Position numbers and translations under genes: made by a program. Below, in pieces: positions 25,054 through 33,173 of a DNA stretch of 64,000 nucleotides (position 1 is the first letter of the stretch; the number at the start of each line of letters is the position of its first letter). Location: the NCBI RefSeq assembly GCF_004323735.1, contig NZ_CP036455.1, positions 1,855,101 through 1,919,100 of the forward strand, written 5' to 3'. The notes under the pieces were generated by a model. It was given only the letters and a program-made list of their open reading frames with translations, did not search any database and had not been told where the DNA came from. This DNA comes from Streptomonospora litoralis. Lineage in GTDB: Bacteria; Actinomycetota; Actinomycetes; Streptosporangiales; Streptosporangiaceae.

Positions 25054-25290
25054 CTACTGGCGGCGGCTCATCTGCGCGAGCTGGTCCAGCGGGTGCTCAT
25101 GCTCGCCGCGCGGCTGCCACCGCAGGTCCTCATCGCCGAAGGGTTCGCGGTGGTCGTGGGTGTTGCGCAGGATCGCCTCGGGGATCCCCTCGGGGAAGGC
25201 CGGGCAGCCGATCGGTTCGCCGGGCATCAGCCCGCCGGTGCGGTGCCGGCAGGTGGCGCACTGCGGGGGACCGAGGCGGTTGCGGCTCAT
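25054..25290 (-). CDS. Small Cys-containing phage protein (78 aa)
   Basis: The ATG overlaps the MuF gene stop (ATGA) and has GGAGGAGGGG upstream. The sequence has CATCRHRTGG and a later IGCPAFPEGIPEAIL, a pattern of small actinophage proteins encoded between MuF and scaffold genes. The Cys could bind zinc. Function unknown. Confidence 0.65.
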   Translation of the reverse strand: MSRNRLGPPQCATCRHRTGGLMPGEPIGCPAFPEGIPEAILRNTHDHREPFGDEDLRWQPRGEHEHPLDQLAQMSRRQ

Positions 25291-26867
25291 GTCCCCTCCT
25301 CCCATGCGCGGTGCAGGCGTTCGGCGATCAGAACAGAAAGCTCGTAGGCGTCGTCGCCATTCACAATGTAATCGGTAAACGATTCCGCGACAAGTTCCCC
25401 GAAATCCGTCGCCCCGTATTGGCCGATCTGTTGTTCCACGAATTCCGCGATCGCGTCCTCGTCGTGGATGTCGACGCCGCGGTCGAGCAGGTACTGCAGG
25501 TACTGCTGCTGCAGCGGCGCGTCGAACGGGCCCGTGGCCTCCATCCACCGCCCGTCCAGCCCCTGGTCATCGAGCAGGTGCGCGAACTCGTGCACCGCCA
25601 CCGAATACGGGCCGGCTCCCCCGGGAAACGTCCACCCGCTGGCGGGCTCGTCGGCGGCGTTTTCCAGCGCCGTCTGTCGGTCGCCGAAACTCGCGGTGTT
25701 GAAATGCAGCGACGCGGAGTCATACCACGCCTCGGCGTGGGAGGTCGAATGCCTCATGCCATCCGGGCCGGCCGAGGAAACCTCGGTCACATCCACGTCG
25801 GGATAGCGCTGGGCCATGTCCACCAGGGCGCGGGCGATGTCGGCGGCGTTCTCCGCATCCAGTCCCGCCAGGTCCACCTGCACCTGGGTGCCCAGTGCCT
25901 CGGCCAGGCCGGTGCGGAGCCGCTCCTCCACGGCCGCCAGGTCGCCGCCCGCATCGGGCGCGGCCGCTGGCGGCTCCTGCTCGTCGCCCTCCCGCGCGTT
26001 GACCCGGGTCGGGGCCGGGCGGTCCGGGGAGAGCCCCAGCTGGTCGGCGTCGGTGAACTGTTGGTCGGCCACCGTCAGGGTGGGCCCGTATTCGCCGTGC
26101 TCGCGGGTGACGATCAGCCGACGGTAGTCCCTCTCGCGGCCGCCGCGGTCGACCGCCTCGCGACCGAACGCGGCCTCGACGGCGTCGTGGGTGGCCTCGA
26201 GCAGCTCCTCGTCGATGACCTGGCCCGGGTCGTCGTCGCCGGTCAGCGGCGCCACACCGCAGTCGCAGCCCGGATGGATCGGCAGCAGCTCCTCGCGGTG
26301 GTAGCGCTGCGTCGAGGCGATCAGGCACAGCGCGCACGTCTCCGCGCCCCTGGGGACCCGCCGGTAGCCCGTGACCGCGTCGACGCCTGCCATGACCGCC
26401 TGGGCGGTGTAGACCTTGGCCATCTGCAGGTCGGTGGCCGCGATCTTCTCGGCGCGGCTCATGCCCTGCTCGACGGCCTTATCCAGCGGCGCACCCCGGC
26501 TCAGGGCGGTCCAGATCGTGTGGAACGGCCGCAGGTAGACCTCGGCCATGTCCACGCCGCGCAGGTCCTGCGGCAGCTGCGCGGGCAGCGCCTCCTGCGG
26601 CGGCTCCACGCGGCGACCGAGCATGTCGGCCAGCAGCTCCAGGAGGTAGGTCAGCACCTGGCCGGCCATGTCGCGCTGGGCCCCGGTCACGCTCGGCACG
26701 ATCTGCTCGACCCACCGGCGCGCATCGGCGTCGCGGTAGGACGACAACGACGCGAACTCCTGGCGCACCAGGGCGAGCAGGTCCTCGCGCAGCTGGTGGG
26801 TGCGGCGCCCCTGCGCCTCGATCAGCGCCCGCTGCTCAGCCGCCCCCAACGCCCGGCTCCTGCCCAC
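25287..26867 (-). CDS. MuF-type minor head protein with C-terminal zinc metallopeptidase domain
   Basis: The N-terminal 300 residues are helical and end in ETCALCLIASTQRYHREELL followed by HPGCDCGVAPL, the Cys/His cluster of MuF-type head proteins that follow the portal. A Pro/Ala/Asp-rich linker leads to a C-terminal domain of about 170 residues with VAVHEFAHLLDDQ (HExxH, His at about 426 and 430) and a downstream ELVAESF glutamate, which together fit a zincin active site. It would enter the head and may be delivered with DNA. The GTG at 26867 overlaps the portal gene; the start is the least certain part. Confidence 0.8.
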   Translation of the reverse strand: MGRSRALGAAEQRALIEAQGRRTHQLREDLLALVRQEFASLSSYRDADARRWVEQIVPSVTGAQRDMAGQVLTYLLELLADMLGRRVEPPQEALPAQLPQDLRGVDMAEVYLRPFHTIWTALSRGAPLDKAVEQGMSRAEKIAATDLQMAKVYTAQAVMAGVDAVTGYRRVPRGAETCALCLIASTQRYHREELLPIHPGCDCGVAPLTGDDDPGQVIDEELLEATHDAVEAAFGREAVDRGGRERDYRRLIVTREHGEYGPTLTVADQQFTDADQLGLSPDRPAPTRVNAREGDEQEPPAAAPDAGGDLAAVEERLRTGLAEALGTQVQVDLAGLDAENAADIARALVDMAQRYPDVDVTEVSSAGPDGMRHSTSHAEAWYDSASLHFNTASFGDRQTALENAADEPASGWTFPGGAGPYSVAVHEFAHLLDDQGLDGRWMEATGPFDAPLQQQYLQYLLDRGVDIHDEDAIAEFVEQQIGQYGATDFGELVAESFTDYIVNGDDAYELSVLIAERLHRAWEEGT

Positions 26868-28326
26868 CGGCCGGCGGCGCGGCCGCGGCGTTCTCGTCCT
26901 CCTCGGTCGGCGGCAGACCACCGCGGTTCTGCGCCCCCGCGGTAGGCGGCGGCGGGTTGGCGGCCATATGGGCCTGGAACATCTCGGTGGCCCGGTCGGC
27001 CTCCATCCGCTCGATCTGAGCCGGGGTGTAGTTGAGATCCTCCATGTTCTGCCGCCAGGGCACACCGACCTGCTTCCGCTTCAGCGCGGCGTCGGCGAGC
27101 TCGGCCATGCTGCGCGACTCCGGATCCTTCCAGATGGTCTCGGAGTCGACGGCCGCCTCGCGCCCGGTGATGCGAAACGCGAGATCCAGGACCTGCTCCC
27201 AGGACTCGCCGAACTGGCGCTGACGCTCTAGCGCTTTGGAGACCAGCCCGGTCTCGGCCGCCTTCAGCGCGTCCCCGCTGGCGTTGACGATCTCGCCGAG
27301 CAGGTAGTGCGGCGGGGTGCGGGTGATCGCGGCGAGGTCACGCACGTCGGCCTCGGCCGCCTTGAGCAGCGGACCCAGGTCCGCCTGGCCCAGCTCCTCG
27401 ATCTTGAACTCGGGCGAGTCCAGAACCCAGAGCAAATCAGCGCCCGGGTCGAAGGGAAGGTCTTCGCGTTCCAGCTCGGGGCCGGTCAGCACCCGCTGGC
27501 GAAACGCCTGCATCGCGGCGACGATCATCCGGTGCAAGGTCGTGTTGTTAATGCGATCCTGGATGTCGCACACGTCTTCGAACTCGCCGACGCCGTAGCC
27601 GTCCAGGTGCGGCCGGTTGATGAACGGCACGACCGGCACGAGGCCGTCGATGGGCGCGGCCGCGTAGCCGTCCTGGCCCTCGCTCTCGTCGATCCCCCAC
27701 CGGTTGGCCGACCACCGGTTGGAGGCGTCTTTGCTGGTCGCCCGGAAGTAGTGCACCCCGGTGGGCAGGTAGACGACGGCCCGGTCGTAGCCGTCGAACT
27801 CGTCGCACCACCACTTCAGTGCCGCACGCACCCGCCGGCGCCGCAGCGGGTCGCGGGCGTGGATGACCTCGCGCGGATCCTCGATCGTGATCAGCGGGGT
27901 CTCTGGCTTCTGGGGGTCGCGGCCGACGATGGCATATGAGCGGCGCATCACCAGCGCCGCGCGGTGCAGCAGCCCCGAGTCGGCGTCCAGGCTGTTGGCC
28001 TGCCAGATGCGGGCGGCCTCGGAGTCGGCCCCCTGGCCGTCGGCGCCCTGGCGAAAACCCAGCACCCGCAGCCGCTCGAGAACCGCCTCGACCACCAGCC
28101 CGGTGAAGTTGGACCGGGCCTGCTCCTGGAACCGGCGGTAGGACTCGGCGGCGCGGCGGTGGCCGGTCGGCAGCGGGTGGTCGCCGCGGTCGTAGCCGTC
28201 GAGCTTGTCCATCTGCTCACGGTCGGCCTGCAACCGGCGGCCGAGGCGGATCAACCACCACCCGGGCGACTCCGGAGTCTGGTCGAGGATGGTCGACTCG
28301 GGGCGCGACTCCAGCTCGACGGTCAC
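26836..28326 (-). CDS. Portal protein
   Basis: The 496-residue protein lies right after terminase and has portal features: SNFTGLVVEAVLERLRVLGF near residue 60, the stem/wing region with VVPFINRPHLDGYGVGEFED, then DIQDRINNTTLHRMIVAAMQ, and the long C-terminal helical part. It is the SPP1/HK97-size dodecamer at the DNA-entry vertex. The chosen GTG has a G-rich Shine-Dalgarno 9 nt upstream; two GTGs slightly upstream are alternatives. Confidence 0.85.
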   Translation of the reverse strand: MTVELESRPESTILDQTPESPGWWLIRLGRRLQADREQMDKLDGYDRGDHPLPTGHRRAAESYRRFQEQARSNFTGLVVEAVLERLRVLGFRQGADGQGADSEAARIWQANSLDADSGLLHRAALVMRRSYAIVGRDPQKPETPLITIEDPREVIHARDPLRRRRVRAALKWWCDEFDGYDRAVVYLPTGVHYFRATSKDASNRWSANRWGIDESEGQDGYAAAPIDGLVPVVPFINRPHLDGYGVGEFEDVCDIQDRINNTTLHRMIVAAMQAFRQRVLTGPELEREDLPFDPGADLLWVLDSPEFKIEELGQADLGPLLKAAEADVRDLAAITRTPPHYLLGEIVNASGDALKAAETGLVSKALERQRQFGESWEQVLDLAFRITGREAAVDSETIWKDPESRSMAELADAALKRKQVGVPWRQNMEDLNYTPAQIERMEADRATEMFQAHMAANPPPPTAGAQNRGGLPPTEEDENAAAAPPAGGQEPGVGGG

Positions 28327-28349
28327 CAGCACCACCCCCCAACGCTGAG

Positions 28350-30059
28350 TCAGTACCGGCGCAGCCGGCGCTTGCGGGTCTGGCGCTGCAGCACGCCGTG
28401 GGCGATGGCATCGGCCCGGGCCTGGAACGCGAGGATCCCGGCGACGATGGCGTCGATTTTCTTCGCCGACTCCGGGTGTTCTTTCATGATCTGGACACCG
28501 GAGTGGGAGGAGCGGCGGCGCGCGTTGAGCGCGTGCCGGGTCAGGACGTGGTCGCCGTCGTGGGTCATCTCGCCGTCGACGATGGCGTTGTACAGCCGGT
28601 CGGTGGCGCGCACGATCTGGATCGACCGGCCACCGGTCATCCACCACTCGATGGGGTTGGACCGGGAGGCGGCCACGTGCAGCTGCCGACCGTAGGCGGC
28701 CTCCCACGCCGAGACCGACGACTCCCATTTCGCGGGGTCGGCGTAGAAGCCGACCACGGTGTAGCGCTCGAACGCCTGGGCGACTGCGGCCTCGACCTCG
28801 CCGACCGGCACCCGCCAGTCCTGCCCGTCGGGGCCTTCGGGCTGCTCCCACACGCGGAGCACGAAGAGGTGCCCGTCCTCGACGCGGCAGCCCACCAGCG
28901 CGGTCGCGTCGGCGGTGCCGCGGGCCCGCTTCTGGGAGCCGTCGAACCCGAGGGTGATCATCTCGCCGTCGGCGACCACCGCGGTCACATCCGCGCGCGG
29001 CTTCCACTCCTCTTCGCTCAACCAAGCGTCGGCCGCCTCGGTCGTCTGGTTGAAGAAGTAGCGGCGGAACTTGCCGGGCTTGGTGCGGGTGTCGTATGCG
29101 GAGTTGACCATCCGCTCGAGGTCCATGGCCTCGGCGAAAGGCCCGTAGGCCTCACGCAGCCCCTGCAGGATCTGCGCCTCGTCGGTCAGGTCCAGGCCCA
29201 ACGACGCCTCGCGGTGATCGAACAGCAACCGGCCGCCGCGGGTCTCGCCGCGCAGGATCTGGCGGGCGAAGGTGTGCGTCGCCTCGGCCACGGACTCCTC
29301 GCCCTTCTGATACATCGTCGAGGTCTCGATGTACCAGGGCTGGGCGACCAGCCGTTTCTCCAGGTTGCGGCGCACGGTGTCATACATCGACCGCAGCGCC
29401 GGCAGGACGTAGAGGTGCGTCTCGTCGAAGACCGCGAAGGTCTCCAGCCCGCCGTCCTTGCTGGCATCAGCCGAGGTCGAGGGGCGGACCTCCCCGCGGT
29501 AGGGGGCGGGGAGCATGATCCGGGTCTTGCCGGCGTCCATGCCCGGCACCTGCGCGAGCGGCCCCTCGGTCAGGTTGAGGTAGACGGTGGCGTAGGTGTT
29601 GCCGGTCTGCCGCTCCTCGGTCGCCAGCACGCGGATGAACGGCGAGGTGACGTGGCGGCCCATGGGCTCGCCGGGCGCGTAGACGTAGACGAATCCCAGA
29701 CCGTAGGGGTCCTCGTAGACCTCGCCGCCCTCGGCCCACCCGGCGAACCGGCACGGTCCCAGCGCCTCGAACAGCACGATCCGCCCCGCCTGGCCGGACT
29801 TGTCGCGGCCTTTGGCCCGGCTGAAGAACGCCGAGTCGTACAGGCGCCGGCCCGACCGCGGGGCCAGCCCGTAGCAGTCGACGATGTGGGCGGCGAGCTC
29901 GTCGTCGAGCGGGACCGCACCGTCGAGCTCGGGGTTGAGCGGGCGGCCCTCGATGTCGCCGGGCCCGTGGACGGTGAAGTACTCCATCCACGCCAGCGCC
30001 AACCAGCCCAGCGACCGCGCCCGGTCGTGGTTGGGATCGCGGATCAGCTCACGGGGCAT
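28350..30059 (-). CDS. terL: Terminase large subunit
   Basis: The 569-residue protein shows an ATPase half with an SRAKGRDKSGQAG loop in the Walker A position, Walker B FAVFDETH, and a nuclease half starting at LGFDGSQKRARGTADATALVG, the first metal-binding Asp of the RNase H-like fold, with a later Asp in VGFYADPAKW. It packages DNA into the procapsid. It overlaps the small subunit gene by 11 nt. Confidence 0.9.
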   Translation of the reverse strand: MPRELIRDPNHDRARSLGWLALAWMEYFTVHGPGDIEGRPLNPELDGAVPLDDELAAHIVDCYGLAPRSGRRLYDSAFFSRAKGRDKSGQAGRIVLFEALGPCRFAGWAEGGEVYEDPYGLGFVYVYAPGEPMGRHVTSPFIRVLATEERQTGNTYATVYLNLTEGPLAQVPGMDAGKTRIMLPAPYRGEVRPSTSADASKDGGLETFAVFDETHLYVLPALRSMYDTVRRNLEKRLVAQPWYIETSTMYQKGEESVAEATHTFARQILRGETRGGRLLFDHREASLGLDLTDEAQILQGLREAYGPFAEAMDLERMVNSAYDTRTKPGKFRRYFFNQTTEAADAWLSEEEWKPRADVTAVVADGEMITLGFDGSQKRARGTADATALVGCRVEDGHLFVLRVWEQPEGPDGQDWRVPVGEVEAAVAQAFERYTVVGFYADPAKWESSVSAWEAAYGRQLHVAASRSNPIEWWMTGGRSIQIVRATDRLYNAIVDGEMTHDGDHVLTRHALNARRRSSHSGVQIMKEHPESAKKIDAIVAGILAFQARADAIAHGVLQRQTRKRRLRRY

Positions 30060-30549
30060 CGGCGGTCAACCGGCGGCGCCGGTCGTCCAACCGCGCGACC
30101 GTCTGGTCGCGGCGGTTGGTCGCGCCGCCCGCGCTGGTCGCTTCCTGGTCGCCGCCGGTCGGGGACTGGTCGACGTAGCGGATGCGCAGCGCCATACGCG
30201 CATCCGCGGTGGTGCCGAGGATGCGCTCGCGCTGGCGCAGCTCGGTCGCCGCCTTGGTGAAGCCGCGGTAGAAGTCGTCGGCGATCAGCGCGGTCTCGGC
30301 CGCGAACAACCAGTCCGACTCCGACCACAACCGGCAGTGCGGCATGGTCGACACCGTGCGCCACCACGCCCGCGTCATGGTCGTCAGCTTGAGCCGCTTC
30401 ATCTCGCCGTCGACTAGAACGGCGCGCGTGGCCGGCGGCGCGACCGGCGGCGTGCGGGTGTATGGCTGGTTGGGGACCTCGTGCCAGGTGTGCGTCGGCT
30501 GGTTGCGCCGGGCCGCGTTCTCCTTCGGTTCGGGTCCAGTCAGAGGCAT
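30049..30549 (-). CDS. Probable terminase small subunit
   Basis: The 166-residue protein begins PLTGPEPKENAARRNQPTH, a start typical of actinophage small terminases, then has helices with MTRAWWRTVSTMPHCRLWSE and LIADDFYRGFTKAATELRQR, and a basic tail. Overlap with the large subunit supports the call. The ribosome binding site lies inside a start-associated palindrome. Confidence 0.75.
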   Translation of the reverse strand: MPLTGPEPKENAARRNQPTHTWHEVPNQPYTRTPPVAPPATRAVLVDGEMKRLKLTTMTRAWWRTVSTMPHCRLWSESDWLFAAETALIADDFYRGFTKAATELRQRERILGTTADARMALRIRYVDQSPTGGDQEATSAGGATNRRDQTVARLDDRRRRLTADAP

Positions 30550-30557
30550 GATCGATC

Positions 30558-30595
30558 TCCCGTGCCGGGACAGCCCCGCCGTCCCCGTGCCGGGG
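30558..30595 (-). promoter_or_regulatory. Paired start-associated palindromes, small terminase gene
   Basis: TCCCGTGCCGGGA (30558-30570) ends 8 nt before the ATG and holds the GGGAG site; CCCCGTGCCGGGG (30583-30595) is 25 bp upstream. Both match the elements at 24966 and 30966. Confidence 0.65.
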
Positions 30596-30787
30596 TCAGC
30601 GAGGAGCGAGGGCCAGCAGAATCGCCTGGCAGCGGTGGCAGCCGTAGTGCGCATCCCAGGCCGCCGGCGTCTTGCGCAGCGCGCGGACGGTTCCCGCGGG
30701 GTCGGTGCGCAGGTCGGCGTGGACGCGGTCGGGCTCGTCGGCGCGGTAGAGGCGGCCTGCGACCGGGCGCCGGACGACGGTGATCAC
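30596..30787 (-). CDS. Small phage protein with CxxC (63 aa)
   Basis: The GTG start overlaps the preceding stop. The basic N-terminal half is followed by WDAHYGCHRCQAILLALAP, whose CHRC could be half of a zinc site. No family recognised. It lies between two start-associated elements, so it probably shares a message with the gene upstream. Confidence 0.5.
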   Translation of the reverse strand: MITVVRRPVAGRLYRADEPDRVHADLRTDPAGTVRALRKTPAAWDAHYGCHRCQAILLALAPR

Positions 30788-30957
30788 ACCGCGACGTCGA
30801 CGGTGTCGTCGGTCAGCAGCGCGGTGCGCGCGCCGCAGCCGACGGAGCGCTGCCGGTTCTCGGTCTCGGCGAGCTGGTCGACGATCAGCGCGAACGGCTC
30901 CTCCGTGCTCTCGCCGACGTGGACCATCGGCAGCGTCAGGACCTGGATTCGGGCCAT
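30784..30957 (-). CDS. Small phage protein (57 aa)
   Basis: The protein begins ARIQVLTLPMVHVGES and contains FALIVDQLAETENRQ, a layout recalled from small actinophage proteins of unknown function encoded near terminase. It has its own strong GGGAGG site within a start-associated palindrome, suggesting high or controlled expression. Downstream overlap couples it to the CxxC protein. Confidence 0.6.
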   Translation of the reverse strand: MARIQVLTLPMVHVGESTEEPFALIVDQLAETENRQRSVGCGARTALLTDDTVDVAV

Positions 30958-30965
30958 GGGTTTCC

Positions 30966-31002
30966 TCCCGTGTCGGGACTCTCGCGCCGTCCCGTGCCGG
31001 GA
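30966..31002 (-). promoter_or_regulatory. Paired start-associated palindromes, 57-aa gene
   Basis: TCCCGTGTCGGGA (30966-30978) ends 8 nt before the ATG and includes the GGGAGG site; TCCCGTGCCGGGA (30990-31002) lies 24 bp upstream. This is the most symmetric of the three pairs. Confidence 0.65.
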
Positions 31003-31007
31003 GGGCG

Positions 31008-31601
31008 CTACAGCAGCTCCGCCAGGACGGCGGAGAGATCGGCGAGCTGTGACGGCGCCCTGTGCCAGGGCCGGTGCGTCACGGTGATGTAGCGGCCGGC
31101 GCCGTAGACCTCGACGGTCCCGGCGCCGTAGACCAGCCGCCGCCCGTGGGCGAGGTCGCCGTAGCCCCACACGTGCAGGCCGTCCCCTGACGGGCTGACC
31201 TCGATGTAGGTGGCGGGCAGCTGGTCGAGCAGCGGTTGCGCCCACGACCGGGCGTGGCCGTCGGGGGTGAGGCAGTGGTCGAGGTCCAGGCAGACCAGGC
31301 CGTCGCCGTCGAGGACCAGGCCGAGGCCGGCGCCCACCCGGCTGGTCGCCGCGGTCGCGTAGGTCGACCAGGTGGTCGCGTCGGTCGAGGAGGCCGGTCG
31401 GCCGGTGGTCGTCAGCGGGACCTTGGTCGGCGAGTGCCGCACCCAGCGGTCGCGCTCGACCAGCGCCCTCGGCAGCGCGGCCGCGGCCGCGCGACGGCGC
31501 GCCCTCGATGCAACCTGGCGGCAGCGCGCCGAGCAGTAGCGGGCGTGGCGCCGCGCCATGGTCGGCAGGGGGGTGGGGCACTGCTCGCATCGCCGGTCCA
31601 T
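31008..31601 (-). CDS. Prim-pol (bifunctional DNA primase/polymerase N-terminal) domain protein
   Basis: The 197-residue protein opens with a zinc-finger-like CEQCPTPLP...YCSARC segment, then a prim-pol core: GDGLVCLDLDHCL carries the catalytic acidic pair and TYIEVSPSGDGLHVWGYG the nucleotide-binding S-G-H motif, followed by VEVYGAGRYITVT. The domain makes primers in plasmid and phage replication. No helicase domain is attached, and it sits among packaging genes, which is unusual. An in-frame GTG two codons upstream is an alternative start. Confidence 0.8.
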   Translation of the reverse strand: MDRRCEQCPTPLPTMARRHARYCSARCRQVASRARRRAAAAALPRALVERDRWVRHSPTKVPLTTTGRPASSTDATTWSTYATAATSRVGAGLGLVLDGDGLVCLDLDHCLTPDGHARSWAQPLLDQLPATYIEVSPSGDGLHVWGYGDLAHGRRLVYGAGTVEVYGAGRYITVTHRPWHRAPSQLADLSAVLAELL

Positions 31602-31886
31602 GCCCACCAGTCTACCGCGGGACTGTCACACTTTTAAGTGTCTGATCTGCGGCAATGTATTTGTGTGACCGCGCGTGAGGCGGGTTGGTTCGCTGAGGCG
31701 GGCCGCGCCGCGGCGGGGTCGCGCCCACCCGCGCCGGGGCGTGCGCGGCCGCGAGCGTGCGCCTGAGCGCCGCCGGGCCTCAGAAAAACCGGAACCCGTA
31801 CAGATCGCGAGACGCAGCACCTTCCCGGGCGCGCGACACCCCCGGTCGGGGGGTTACCCCCCACCCCACCTGCGCAAATACCCAGG
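31602..31886. other. Noncoding stretch between HNH and prim-pol genes
   Basis: No gene is supported here. It contains an AT-rich segment with the hairpin ACACTT-TT-AAGTGT (31628-31641), a possible promoter region for the packaging genes on the minus strand, and a C/G-run structure at 31838-31862. In HNH-encoding cos phages the packaging site usually lies near HNH and terminase, so this is a candidate cos region; that is inference. Confidence 0.4.
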
Positions 31887-32192
31887 TCAGAGCAGGCCCG
31901 GATGCTGTTCCGGAGGCCGGCGGTTGGAGAACCGGCGTCGCTGGGCGTTGCCCTCGGCCGAGGACTTGCGGCGGTGGTGCCACTCGCACAGGGCTTGGAG
32001 GTTCTGGTCGCGGTGGTCGTGCTTGCCCTTGATGTGGTCGACCTCGGTCGCGGCCCGTGTGCATCGGCGACCATCCGTCATGATCCATCGGCATCGGTGA
32101 CCGTCGCGGTCGAGGATGCGCGGTCGGATGGTCGTGTACCAGTCGGGCGGCAGCTCGGCCCGTCGACCACTGCCCTCCCACTGCCCCGGCAT
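31887..32192 (-). CDS. HNH endonuclease
   Basis: The 101-residue protein has the HNH metal finger: zinc Cys in HRCRWIMTDGRRC, the catalytic EVDHIKGKHDHRD, and NLQALCEWHHRRKS. Phage HNH proteins encoded beside terminase stimulate cos cleavage and packaging. Here the prim-pol and three small genes lie between it and terminase. The ATG overlaps the upstream stop. Confidence 0.9.
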   Translation of the reverse strand: MPGQWEGSGRRAELPPDWYTTIRPRILDRDGHRCRWIMTDGRRCTRAATEVDHIKGKHDHRDQNLQALCEWHHRRKSSAEGNAQRRRFSNRRPPEQHPGLL

Positions 32193-32413
32193 CAGCCGGG
32201 CCCCTGCTTGTTCTCCCCGCCGTGGTGGCCGGGCCAGATCCCGTTGGCGTCCATGTGCCACTGCGCGCAGATGCGCCGGGCCCGGCTCTCGCCGACGTGC
32301 TTGTCGAGCTGGCGTACGCACCGGGTGTAATCACCGTCGGTGCCCCACCGGATCTTGGCCGCGCCTTCGCCGCGCAACCAGTAGGCCTTGAGCTGGTTGA
32401 TGCCGTCGGCCAT
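32192..32413 (-). CDS. Conserved-looking small phage protein (73 aa)
   Basis: GGAGG five nt before the ATG sets the start. The basic protein has KAYWLRGEGAAKIRWGTDGD and CVRQLDKHVGESRARRIC, and ends in a Gly/His tail. Proteins of this pattern accompany HNH genes in actinophages. Nucleic acid binding is plausible from its charge; function unknown. Confidence 0.6.
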   Translation of the reverse strand: MADGINQLKAYWLRGEGAAKIRWGTDGDYTRCVRQLDKHVGESRARRICAQWHMDANGIWPGHHGGENKQGPG

Positions 32414-32435
32414 GGCCACCTCCGGGCGGGCTGGG

Positions 32436-32744
32436 TCAGCGGCGGCCGATGCCCAAGGCGGCGGCCGCCGCGCGGATGGCGTCGACGTAGGGCTGGTCCA
32501 GGCGCTGGACGTCGTGGGCCAGCTGGTTGAACGGGATGATCGACCGGTGGTCGGGTCGGCTGCGTGAGCGCCACAGCGACCAGGCGTCGTGCACGTCGCC
32601 CGGGGTGGTGGCGCCGGCCTTGGCGTGGACGAGCAGGGCGTAGTGGTCGAGCAGCACGGGCTCGTCGGCCAGGTCCGGGTGGCGCTGGGTGAGTAGGTGG
32701 CGGGCGTGGTCGACGTAGGTGGTCGTGTGGTCGGGGGCCGTCAC
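32436..32744 (-). CDS. Hypothetical phage protein (102 aa)
   Basis: Helical protein with YVDHARHLLTQRHPDL, LLDHYALLVHAKAGATTPGD and HDAWSLWRSRSRPDHRSI. The GTG start overlaps the upstream stop. No family with a known role is recognised; the gene is expressed between the methyltransferase and HNH genes. Confidence 0.6.
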   Translation of the reverse strand: MTAPDHTTTYVDHARHLLTQRHPDLADEPVLLDHYALLVHAKAGATTPGDVHDAWSLWRSRSRPDHRSIIPFNQLAHDVQRLDQPYVDAIRAAAAALGIGRR

Positions 32745-33037
32745 AGGGGGCCCTCGGTCTGGCCCCGCTGGGCGGCCTGCTCGAAGAGGGCGCGGGCGCG
32801 CTCGCCTTCGCGGGCAACCTCGTCGTGGTCGAACTGGGGGACCAGGCGCACGCCGACGCTGCCGAGCGCTTCGGGGTCGGGTGGCTGGACGGTGACCTCA
32901 TGGAGCTCGGTGGGGGCGACCATCTGCATGAGGGTCTCGGCGGTGTCCTCTCGGACGCCCGCGTCGATCAGCTCCTGGCGGTAGGCGCCGAGGGTCTCGG
33001 CGGTGGTGCGGGGCTTCTCGGGGTGAGCCTCGGACAC
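32741..33037 (-). CDS. Hypothetical phage protein (98 aa)
   Basis: AGGAGG precedes the GTG start. The product is acidic and helical (AETLGAYRQELIDAGVREDT), then has HEVTVQPPDPEALGSVGVRL and a final charged helix. It overlaps the next gene (GTGA). Unknown function. Confidence 0.6.
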   Translation of the reverse strand: MSEAHPEKPRTTAETLGAYRQELIDAGVREDTAETLMQMVAPTELHEVTVQPPDPEALGSVGVRLVPQFDHDEVAREGERARALFEQAAQRGQTEGPL

Positions 33038-33121
33038 GGTGTCCTCCTGGTGAGCGTGGGTATCGGTGGTCCCGGGAGCGGGCCGGGGTGCGGCTGCCGG
33101 GTGGTGGCCGCGGGTGTGAGG

Positions 33122-33162
33122 CCCCGACCCCCGCGCAGACCCCCCGTAGACGGGGGTCGGGG
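33122..33162. terminator. 12-bp GC hairpin after the methyltransferase gene
   Basis: CCCCGACCCCCG pairs with CGGGGGTCGGGG across 17 nt, 12 nt after the methyltransferase stop. It separates that gene from the 98-aa gene downstream. Confidence 0.65.
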
Positions 33163-33173
33163 AGCGCAGGGGG

